Positions 1 through 6,315 of a stretch of DNA of 64,000 bases are shown piece by piece. Numbering within the stretch: position 1 is the first letter of the stretch; every line of letters begins with the position of its first letter. The translations under genes were made by a program, and so were the position numbers. Under the pieces are notes generated by a model that was not told where the DNA came from, made no database searches, and saw nothing but the letters and a program-made list of their open reading frames with translations. This DNA comes from Chryseobacterium rhizoplanae. GTDB lineage: Bacteria > Bacteroidota > Bacteroidia > Flavobacteriales > Weeksellaceae. Where the stretch lies: positions 1-64,000 of the forward strand of contig NZ_FXTC01000009.1 of the NCBI RefSeq assembly GCF_900182655.1. Direction: 5' to 3'.

Positions 1-90
1 ACAATTGTATTTTCAACAGAAATTAATAAATTTATAAACCTAAATACTCCTTAAGGACTTATTACAAAATGTCCAATTTAGTTTGAAGAC

Positions 91-804
91 TTACACATTG
101 CTTTCAATAAACATCTCTTCCAATTCTTCCGAATTCATTAGCCAATACGGAAGTACCAAACTGTTTACGTCAAGTTTCTTCGATTTTGGAAATGCTGTTT
201 TATACTCACCATGCAAATCAAAAAGCAAAATGTGAGTATTGTTTAAAACACCTCGTTCTGTTTGGTCGGCTGTTGGATTTATTCCTTCTTGTAAAATTCT
301 TGCAACTGTTCCTGATTTTCCAGAACCAGTTGAACCAACTACTGCAATATGTTTGCTGAAAAATTTATCTCCATCAACTGCAATTTCAACACTTGGTTTC
401 TGAGCCAAGTTTGCAAAGCAGAATTTTTTATCCTCATCAACTGACTCATAAATTCCTTTTAGTATGGTATCGTCTGCAATTGAAACATTGTTTGGAGGAA
501 TTGCGATTTGCTGACCTCCTCTTTTAAACTTGCCATCATCGTCCAAAAAGCCAATTGGCTGTGCATCCAAAATAAAAGATGGATTTGTGCTATCTGCTGT
601 TCCACCTGAAGAAGTTTCCTTTATTTTAAAACTCTGTACTAAAGCAATGATTGAAGTATTTGAATCATCTGAGATTTTCAAATAACTACCAATTGTAAAA
701 TCATTGGCATCTTGTTTAAATTGGTCAGCATCCATAACTTCGATCTGAATAAGATTTGGTGCAACTGTAAGGATTCTAAATATTTCTGTAGAGTTCGCTG
801 GCAT
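91..804 (-). pseudogene. herA: HerA-family ATPase, C-terminally truncated
   Basis: Hexameric DNA-translocase ATPase of the HerA/FtsK class, which in defence loci partners with a nuclease. The 237 residues hold the N-terminal HAS-barrel-like region (about 1-110), a clear Walker A (GSTGSGKS, about 157-164) and the HerA motif FDLHGEY (about 195-201). The protein then stops right after MFIESN, a point at which family members (usually about 500-600 residues) continue with the rest of the ATPase core. I found no continuation in any frame across positions 1-90, so this looks like a break by recombination or insertion rather than a single frameshift. It starts 4 bp after the DUF4297-like gene stop, so the two form an operon. 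A functional ATPase is unlikely unless the missing part is supplied elsewhere. Confidence 0.8.
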
Positions 805-808
805 ATAA

Positions 809-2038
809 TTATGGTGCTAATAGTTTATAAATATCTTTTAAGTTTTCACAGTATTTAAAATCAAAATATTGTCCGTTTAATAATGAGCTTGGTAAGTCTT
901 CTTTAGAGAAGTTGAGTAAAACACTCCACTGTTGAATTGTCGAAACGTTTGAAATCAAACAGGCTCTGGAAATCAACTTCACAGAGTATGACGATTTTAA
1001 AATTTTCGCTGCGTTCGCAGTTGTATTTATTATTGGTTCTTTATTAAAAAAATGACTGGAGAAATGAATTCCTTCGTAACCATCATTGAAAGAAAGTTCG
1101 TTACTTATTAAAACTCTCTTTATATTGGTCAATAATGCTAAATCGCAATCAAGCACTATAGTAATAGGTTTTGCATCTCGCAAAGCCGAATTTAATTTAT
1201 AATATCTAAAAACTAAATTCTCAATGAATGATTCAATTGGTAGTTCCGAATTGTCTGCCATGAGGATTTCTTTACCAATTACAATTGCTTTGGTTCTGAT
1301 TGGGTCAAGTGCTCTTGTGGATTTAAGTGCTTGTGCGGCTAATTTTAGATATTCTTTTTTTGAACGAAGTTTTATAAACCACTCATTGAATAATTTCTTG
1401 CTACAATCAATTCCTTTGATAAACTCTACTTTACTGATCAGTCGTTGGCTTGCCGTTCTCTTAATAGCTTTGTCAATTACAATTCTTAGTGCATTGTTAT
1501 AATATAAAGTGTCAGCTTCAAACTCGGAGCAATTAAATTTAGTTATTAACTTTTGAATTACTTCTTGTTGTTGTATTTCGAATTTCTTTCCAAAAACAAA
1601 TTTGAATTGAGCGATAAAAGAACTAAGTTTGGCATCTGTGATTCCGTTGTCAATATGATGCTGCTTCTCAACCTTGCTTTCAGTATATGTTAAAATCGCT
1701 TTAAGTTTTGCAATATCTATTACTGGTTCATTACCTGGAGTTTCGTTTTCAAAGTGAGCATATAAAACATAATTATAATTGTCCGGAGTAGACGGATTCA
1801 CAAAGTGATCTAACATAAGAGTTATTGGTTCTCTTACTGCTGAATTAATAAATCGTGGTTTTGAAAGGTACTTGCATTGAATTGTAGTAGCATCCGTTGC
1901 TGTAGTAATGTCAATATCTTCAATCCCTTCAATTGTGATAGTGTCTGTATCTGTCCCCAATTCCAGAAGTTTCAAGATAGAAGTGTCAAATTGATAGTAG
2001 TAACCTTTAATGGTTGCATCTGCAGCTCTTGTTGCCAT
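809..2038 (-). CDS. DUF4297-like (Cap4-type) nuclease, anti-phage partner of HerA
   Basis: Probable DNA nuclease of a DUF4297-HerA type anti-phage system; in characterised systems the nuclease and HerA assemble into one large complex. At the N terminus, KGYYYQFD (about 11-18) is followed by EGIEDIDI (37-44) and IQCKY (53-57), a PD-(D/E)XK-like arrangement with D43 and Q54-x-K56 as likely catalytic residues. The remaining 350 residues are helical with no motif I recognise. The gene is immediately upstream of the truncated herA (4 bp), so the operon order is nuclease then ATPase. The nuclease itself looks intact at 409 residues. The family assignment rests on the N-terminal motif and the HerA neighbour. 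Confidence 0.65.
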   Translation of the reverse strand: MATRAADATIKGYYYQFDTSILKLLELGTDTDTITIEGIEDIDITTATDATTIQCKYLSKPRFINSAVREPITLMLDHFVNPSTPDNYNYVLYAHFENETPGNEPVIDIAKLKAILTYTESKVEKQHHIDNGITDAKLSSFIAQFKFVFGKKFEIQQQEVIQKLITKFNCSEFEADTLYYNNALRIVIDKAIKRTASQRLISKVEFIKGIDCSKKLFNEWFIKLRSKKEYLKLAAQALKSTRALDPIRTKAIVIGKEILMADNSELPIESFIENLVFRYYKLNSALRDAKPITIVLDCDLALLTNIKRVLISNELSFNDGYEGIHFSSHFFNKEPIINTTANAAKILKSSYSVKLISRACLISNVSTIQQWSVLLNFSKEDLPSSLLNGQYFDFKYCENLKDIYKLLAP

Positions 2039-2180
2039 AGTATATGTCTTTGAAAATTGCCTGTAACTTATTATGTAATCTACATCATTGAAAATAAATT
2101 ATTTAAACTTACGAAAGTATATTATTTACAATTTACTAATACACAATTTATTATCAAATTTATTAAATACTATATTTATA

Positions 2181-2202
2181 CATTTACGGAAATCCGTAAA
2201 TG
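2181..2202. promoter_or_regulatory. Inverted repeat upstream of the nuclease gene
   Basis: Perfect 10-bp inverted repeat, CATTTACGGA at 2181-2190 and TCCGTAAATG at 2193-2202, with a 2-bp centre. It lies about 140 bp upstream of the DUF4297-like gene and 90 bp beyond the end of the XRE gene. It could be an operator or part of a terminator; there is no T-run on either side, so operator is preferred. No binding protein can be named. Confidence 0.35.
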
Positions 2203-2293
2203 CATAAATTTAAAAATAACTTCAAAATGAGAACTCAGTATTTTCACTTAATTTTCAAAGAATTATCTTTAAAAAAGAAAATCCCAACTATCG

Positions 2294-2575
2294 TCAGGAT
2301 TTTTTACTTTTAATTGCTTTAATATCGTATTTATTATCTCGGATCGGTTCATCAGGAAGAAAATCCTTAATGGAACATCCTAAAGCTATTGCAATTAAAT
2401 TTAGGTGGATTAAATTATATTTTGCTTTTTTAGATGGAGCTTCTATTTGTGAAATAAATCCAATATTCTTCCCAATAGAAAGAGAAAGCTCCTCTTGGGT
2501 AATACTCTTTGATTCTCGTATTTCTTTAACACGTTTTATAACATATCTTTCTATTTCGTCTAATGATTCATTCAT
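2294..2575 (-). CDS. XRE-family helix-turn-helix regulator
   Basis: Small DNA-binding regulator of 93 residues. The HTH covers about residues 11-70: RVKEIRESKSITQEELS is followed by the turn and the recognition helix around IGFISQIE, then the LIAIALGCSIKDFL segment typical of the fold. It is transcribed away from the sigma/dCas12f operon and toward the nuclease gene, with a perfect 22-bp palindrome 32 bp upstream of its start. It may repress itself and the divergent RNA/sigma promoter. Which neighbour it controls cannot be settled from sequence. Confidence 0.8.
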   Translation of the reverse strand: MNESLDEIERYVIKRVKEIRESKSITQEELSLSIGKNIGFISQIEAPSKKAKYNLIHLNLIAIALGCSIKDFLPDEPIRDNKYDIKAIKSKKS

Positions 2576-2606
2576 AAATCAAAGTGAATGAAAAACAGCA
2601 AAAAAT

Positions 2607-2628
2607 ATTATGTACTATAGTACATAAT
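2607..2628. promoter_or_regulatory. Perfect 22-bp palindrome, probable XRE operator
   Basis: A fully self-complementary 22-bp site (half-site ATTATGTACTA) in the divergent region between the XRE gene and the structured RNA/sigma operon. It lies just upstream of the -33 element at 2647 and inside the likely XRE promoter zone. Its size and symmetry suit a dimeric XRE repressor, so it could tune both directions. The assignment is by position only. Confidence 0.55.
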
Positions 2629-2646
2629 TTGAAAAATATTTTTATA

Positions 2647-2678
2647 TTTGTAAAATAAGTTATTGAAATGTAACTTTG
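2647..2678 (+). promoter_or_regulatory. Bacteroidota-type promoter for the structured RNA / sigma-dCas12f operon
   Basis: TTTG at 2647-2650 and TAACTTTG at 2671-2678 with a 20-bp spacer match the Bacteroidota consensus (TTTG-N19..21-TAnnTTTG) exactly. Transcription should begin near 2684, about 275 nt ahead of the sigma ORF. That leaves room for the structured RNA, which begins about 33 nt into the transcript. Confidence 0.7.
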
Positions 2679-2683
2679 CGATA

Positions 2684-2957
2684 CTTCAAAGAAATATAGA
2701 AGCTATTGCTTAGAATCTCGAACTGAAAACTGGTAATTTTTAATATGCGAGAGGATAAGTAAAGTAGCTCACGACCTAGGCGTGAGCTCACTTATCTGCA
2801 TATAAGGTATACCAGTGCCCCAGTTCGGATATGTTGAGTTTCACGCCATTTATTTGCAGGCAAGAGGTAGTGACATAGTGCATAAAGTGGTACAGATAGT
2901 TCATTTGGTTATCTAAGCAGTTTCTTTTAGCAATCATTAAGCTGAAAAATACCGCTT
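2684..2957 (+). ncRNA. Structured non-coding RNA, candidate guide-RNA scaffold for dCas12f
   Basis: This non-coding stretch folds by eye into five stacked nested helices: 2719-2725/2821-2827, 2729-2735/2810-2816, 2743-2748/2798-2803, 2753-2760/2790-2797 (one G-U pair) and 2766-2773/2781-2788, capped by a 7-nt loop. That is about 36 bp in 109 nt. TCACGCC at 2841-2847 can also pair with GGCGTGA at 2779-2785, giving a possible pseudoknot or alternative fold. It has its own promoter and lies directly upstream of the sigma-dCas12f pair. Cas12f guide RNAs are long and multi-stemmed with the guide at the 3' end, so this is the best candidate scaffold (or tracrRNA). The 3' boundary is unknown. One possible scaffold end is GAGGTAGTGAC at 2864-2874, which would put a guide at about 2875-2894. 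A cis-acting leader is the alternative. Confidence 0.65.
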
Positions 2958-3773
2958 ATGAAAAGTACAAACTCACGGCACCGAAAGCTAACTGATTTTC
3001 AATTATATGAACTACTGAAAAAAGGTGATCCAACTTCATTAGAACATATTTATTTACGTTACAAAAGACTCCTTTTCTGGCTTGGAAAACAAATGCTCGA
3101 TGATGATTTTGTGGTGGAAACCCTTGTGCAGGATACATTTCTTAAGCTCTGGCAACACCGTGACTCCATTGAAACTCCAAATCATATTTTTGGCTTTTTG
3201 CGGTTTGTATTGAAAAGAGACTGTATATCATATTTTACTGCTCCAAAAAATAAATTCGCACGCTTAACGGCTTCACTTGAAAGTTTCGAGAACTATCAGG
3301 ATTATCTTATAGGTTTTGATCCCCAGAACGATAAAGAGAATCTCCTCAATCAGGAATCTGAACAAAAGAAATTTGATGAAGTCAATAAGGTTTTAAGGGT
3401 AATAAATCCCAAAAGAAAGCATCTGATTGAGCTATGCCTTCAATATGGCTTCCGATACAAACCTATTGCAGAAGCAATGGGAAGTAGTGTTAAGGACATT
3501 AGCAATGAGGTGAGCAAAGCTATAAATGATCTTCGGAAAATCCTTAATAGAAATTCTTTAGAACAGCCACAGGAAAAGAATTTCGGCAACAAAGAGCAAA
3601 CTGAAAAACTCAGTGGTCAGCAACTCGACATTATAAAAAGAAGATTTGAACAGAAATCTTCTTTTGCAGTCATTGCACGAGAACTCAAACTTTCAGAAAA
3701 GGAAGTCCATCAAGAGTTTCTTTATGCTTATCAGTATTTGCAGAATCGAAATAACTCTGAAATAGTTACTTGA
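2958..3773 (+). CDS. ECF-like sigma factor linked to dCas12f
   Basis: Sigma-70-family factor of the ECF type. Region sigma-2 spans about residues 27-95 (YLRYKRLLFWLGKQML, then VQDTFLKLWQHRD, a typical core-polymerase-binding and -10 helix pattern). Region sigma-4 spans about 140-195, with an HTH around YKPIAEAMGSSVKDISNEV. The protein is 271 residues, about 80 longer than a plain ECF factor. The extra C-terminal part carries a second HTH-like unit (about 217-262, FAVIARELKLSEKEV). The next gene starts one base after its stop, so the products should be made together. No anti-sigma (FecR-like) or SusC/D gene is adjacent, arguing against an ordinary nutrient-sensing ECF factor. By analogy with reported dCas12f-sigma systems it would be brought to DNA by the RNA-guided partner instead of reading a promoter itself; that role is inferred. 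Confidence 0.85.
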   Translation: MKSTNSRHRKLTDFQLYELLKKGDPTSLEHIYLRYKRLLFWLGKQMLDDDFVVETLVQDTFLKLWQHRDSIETPNHIFGFLRFVLKRDCISYFTAPKNKFARLTASLESFENYQDYLIGFDPQNDKENLLNQESEQKKFDEVNKVLRVINPKRKHLIELCLQYGFRYKPIAEAMGSSVKDISNEVSKAINDLRKILNRNSLEQPQEKNFGNKEQTEKLSGQQLDIIKRRFEQKSSFAVIARELKLSEKEVHQEFLYAYQYLQNRNNSEIVT

Positions 3774-3774
3774 T

Positions 3775-4869
3775 ATGGAAAAATCTACGATGTCACTGAC
3801 CCGAAAAATTCAGTTGCTGATTGATGTTCCATCAGATCAAAAAAATGAAATGTGGGAAAAACTTTATCGGTATCAGAACCGCTGTTTCCGAGCGGCAAAC
3901 TTAATAGCTTCCCATCTGTATGTTCAGGAAATGATCAAGGATTTCTTTTACCTTACAGAAGAAATCCAATATAAGTTGGCTGATGAAAAAAAAGATCAGA
4001 TGGGAATGTTTAATCGCTCGAAAACTGGCACTACGGCACGAATGGTATTTGACCGATTCAAAGGGGAAATCCCGACAGATATTCTGGGAAGCCTTAACAA
4101 TACAATTCAATCAACTTTTTCTAAAAACAAAGCCGATTATTGGCAGGGAACAAAATCACTGAGAAATTTTAAAAGAGACATACCGATACCGCTGCCGGTT
4201 AAATGCATCAGCAAAATGAGATATGACGAAGAAACGAAAGCGTTTTGTTTCAATATGTTTGCGATACCTGTCAAAACATATTTAGGAAAAGACTATACTG
4301 ATAAGCGACTGATTATGGAACGCCTGCTAAAAGATGAGATAAAACTTTGCACCTCTAAGATCCAACTGAAAGACAGAAAAATCTTCTGGCTTGCAGTTTT
4401 TGAATTTGAAAAGGAAGAGCATATTTTAAAACCTGAAATCATTGCTGAAGCTTCCCTGTCTTTGGAACATCCAATAGTTGTAAAAGTCAATAATGTCCGA
4501 ATTAATATAGGATCAAAGGAGGAGTTTTTATATCGTCGATTGGCAATTCAGGCAAGTCAAAAAAGGATTCAAGACGGTATAGTCTATGCCCGTTCGGGAA
4601 ATGGGGCTAAACGGAAACAGAAGGCATTGTATAAAACAGAGAATCTGGAAAGCAGATATGTAAGTCATCGGCTTCATCTATACAGCCGGAAACTTATCGA
4701 TTTCTGTATCAGACAAAAGGCTGGTACACTTGTTCTCAAAAATCAAGAGGACAAAATTGGAATTGCAAAGGAACAAGAATTCGTGCTTCGTAATTGGAGT
4801 TATTATGAGTTGCAGACCAAAATAAAATACAAAGCTGAAAAAGCTGGAATTGAGTTGATCATTGGATAA
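3775..4869 (+). CDS. Nuclease-dead Cas12f/TnpB-like RNA-guided DNA-binding protein (dCas12f)
   Basis: 364-residue protein with the layout of compact Cas12f/TnpB. It has an N-terminal REC/WED-like part (about 1-230), then a RuvC-derived part with the family's helical run RKQKAL..LESRYVSHRLHLYSRKLIDF (about 280-310) and the signature WSYYELQTKIKYKAEKAGI (341-359). The catalytic centre is gone. The RuvC-I strand reads IVVKVNNVRINIG (234-246) with no aspartate. The RuvC-II strand reads TLVLKNQ (318-324), with K322 where the glutamate belongs. The protein ends at residue 364, before the zinc-finger/target-nucleic-acid-binding region and the third RuvC aspartate. It should bind a guide RNA and DNA without cutting. 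It is fused by operon (1-bp gap) to a sigma factor, as in reported RNA-guided transcription systems. An ordinary decayed TnpB is the alternative, but the long intact frame, tight coupling to sigma and lack of transposon ends argue against it. Confidence 0.85.
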   Translation: MEKSTMSLTRKIQLLIDVPSDQKNEMWEKLYRYQNRCFRAANLIASHLYVQEMIKDFFYLTEEIQYKLADEKKDQMGMFNRSKTGTTARMVFDRFKGEIPTDILGSLNNTIQSTFSKNKADYWQGTKSLRNFKRDIPIPLPVKCISKMRYDEETKAFCFNMFAIPVKTYLGKDYTDKRLIMERLLKDEIKLCTSKIQLKDRKIFWLAVFEFEKEEHILKPEIIAEASLSLEHPIVVKVNNVRINIGSKEEFLYRRLAIQASQKRIQDGIVYARSGNGAKRKQKALYKTENLESRYVSHRLHLYSRKLIDFCIRQKAGTLVLKNQEDKIGIAKEQEFVLRNWSYYELQTKIKYKAEKAGIELIIG

Positions 4870-4870
4870 A

Positions 4871-4934
4871 AAAAAACGAGGGTGCTTGTACACCCGTAGG
4901 GTGAGGTATTGAACGCTCACTAAATACTTAATTG
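4871..4934 (+). ncRNA. Hairpin and repeat-like element after dCas12f, possible crRNA/guide segment
   Basis: Just after the dCas12f stop lies GGGTG (4880-4884) with CACCC (4891-4895), which can form a hairpin; CACCC could instead pair with a second GGGTG at 4899-4903. This is followed by GAGGTATTGAAC (4903-4914). Cas12f repeats commonly end in GAAC or similar directly before the guide, so 4915-4934 would be the guide position. GAGGTATTGA differs by one base from GAGGTAGTGA at 2864-2873 in the upstream RNA. A competing reading is that GTGAG (4901-4905) pairs with CTCAC (4916-4920) as a simple hairpin. The element stops where the cassette boundary at 4932 begins. Confidence 0.35.
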
Positions 4935-5042
4935 TATATACAACGGCGTGGGTTCTTTTTTCAGAAAAAATATGAACTTAAATCTTCTTGAAATCAGCCG
5001 CTACCGCTAAACCCCGCATTTTGCAAAACCTATGTTATGTGC
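4932..5042. repeat. Cassette boundary A (attC-like imperfect palindrome)
   Basis: A gene-free segment between dCas12f and the Mrr-like gene. It starts with the 12-bp palindrome TTGTATATACAA (4932-4943). It contains GGCGTGGGTT (about 4944-4953), which pairs imperfectly with AACCCCGC (about 5010-5017), and ends with GTTATGTGC (5034-5042). The last element carries the stop codon of the Mrr-like gene. The organisation resembles the imperfect palindromes between cassettes of Bacteroidota gene-cassette regions and integron attC sites. No integron integrase is in view. Confidence 0.45.
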
Positions 5043-6168
5043 AGTTTTTATATAAATTTAATTTTTTACTAAAATCAGCTTCAATGACTTTGTTTTGAGT
5101 GTTATTGAATGGCTCAAGAATGCTAACCGTTCTATTTTCGAACGGCGAATCATTTATGTAATCAACAATTAAATGAGGAGTAGTACTATTATATCGATCT
5201 CCAATTTCGTCTACTTGTAATATTCTGTCAAAATGAATTGATTTTAATTCTATATAAAAGCCTTTGTTTTTATCTTCCAATTTGTTCCAAATTTCCCAAG
5301 CTTTATTATGATTTAATTGATTTTCATCTTTCTCATAATTAAAATCAAAAATTTCTGGATAGCGTAAAAATGCACTGTCATAAATATCAATATAATCCCA
5401 TTCCTCAGTTTCCCAATTTATATAAGCGTAATGTTTTACAGCAATTACAGAGATACAATTAAATGGCATATATTCATATGCTTCGTAATATCTCCATAAT
5501 GGTTTTTCTCCATTCAATTTTGGGTAGTTTAAAACATTAGCAGGGCGAATAAAAATTATTTTATGTTTAATACTTGATAAATCTGAAATATGTTTTATCA
5601 GTTTCCTTTTAGTGGCTAATTGGGAAGATAAATTTGACTTGATAGAACTTCTTTTTTTCTGTAAAGAAATACCAAAATACGCGAATAATAAATGGTCATA
5701 TTTTGGTAGAAAAAGTAAGTCTTCTATTTCTGATTTCCCAAATATGTAAAACTCTTTTATTCCAAGTTCATTTAGTTTGTACTTAAAAGTATCACGTGCT
5801 TTTTTTGAAAAATTAGTTGAGGCTGCTAAGATATAACCATACGGAGGTAATGCTTGCTTTATTATATCATTTTCAATTATACCTTCAACTTTTTTTGGGG
5901 AAATAGCTTTCTCACGCTTACATTGAATTATCCAGACTCTTTCCTTAAGTATAAATTTATCATCATAATTATCATCATCATAATTATCTGCTTCCTCAAA
6001 ATTATTTTCTATTGCTAATATATCGATACCATCATCGGAACCAAGTTTACCAGTTGCTTCGATTGATTTCCAATCTTTAAAATCATACATTAGTTGCCGA
6101 ATTAGATCCTCAAATCGATGTGGTTCTAAATCTTCAAAATGTATTGGATTAATTGTTCTTGTAACCAT
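5035..6168 (-). CDS. Mrr-type restriction endonuclease-like protein
   Basis: Probable DNA endonuclease of the Mrr catalytic fold, which typically cuts modified or foreign DNA. Using the start at 6168 (MVTRTINPIHFEDLEPHRFEDL), the fold has FEDLIRQLM (about 19-27), then GSDDGIDI (43-50, catalytic D49), an acidic insert, and WIIQCKREK (79-87, Q82-x-K84). The central part resembles the rest of an Mrr domain to about residue 170. The C-terminal 200 residues match nothing I know and may be a target-sensing domain. A longer frame runs to 6225, but its first 19 codons lie in the boundary palindrome, so the inner start is preferred. The stop codon lies within the boundary repeat GTTATGTGC (read on the minus strand). 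It forms a single-gene cassette. Confidence 0.75.
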   Translation of the reverse strand: MVTRTINPIHFEDLEPHRFEDLIRQLMYDFKDWKSIEATGKLGSDDGIDILAIENNFEEADNYDDDNYDDKFILKERVWIIQCKREKAISPKKVEGIIENDIIKQALPPYGYILAASTNFSKKARDTFKYKLNELGIKEFYIFGKSEIEDLLFLPKYDHLLFAYFGISLQKKRSSIKSNLSSQLATKRKLIKHISDLSSIKHKIIFIRPANVLNYPKLNGEKPLWRYYEAYEYMPFNCISVIAVKHYAYINWETEEWDYIDIYDSAFLRYPEIFDFNYEKDENQLNHNKAWEIWNKLEDKNKGFYIELKSIHFDRILQVDEIGDRYNSTTPHLIVDYINDSPFENRTVSILEPFNNTQNKVIEADFSKKLNLYKNCT

Positions 6169-6182
6169 ATTGGAATAAAATT

Positions 6183-6315
6183 GCAAATAACGTTTCGGGG
6201 CTTTGCGATGGTGGGGCAAAAGCACAAATCTTCAATTTTGCACAAAAGCTGAATCGAACAAATATCGTTGAAATTTCTAGTTTCGTCCCACTATTTCAAA
6301 ACCGTTGTTAGCTGC
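6183..6315. repeat. Cassette boundary B (attC-like imperfect palindrome)
   Basis: Lies between the Mrr-like gene and the DUF262 gene. It begins with GCAAATAAC (6183-6191) and ends with GTTAGCTGC (6307-6315), with AACGTTT near one side and AAACCGTT near the other. Inside, GATGGTGGGG can pair with GTCCCAC (about 6283-6289). The right end overlaps the stop codon of the DUF262 gene. Together with boundaries A and C it gives each cassette inverted ends of the form GTTAnnTGC ... GCAnnTAAC. Confidence 0.5.

Noticed and set aside
2956-3138. Minus-strand frame of 60 codons under the sigma gene start
   Set aside because: A shadow of the sigma gene with no conserved motif.
2958-3773. Reading the sigma factor as an ordinary SusC/D-linked ECF regulator
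   Set aside because: No FecR-like anti-sigma, SusC or SusD gene is adjacent; instead it is coupled to dCas12f and a structured RNA.
3775-4869. Active TnpB with transposon ends (IS200/IS605 type)
   Set aside because: Catalytic residues are absent, there is no TnpA, and no left/right-end hairpins typical of such elements flank it.
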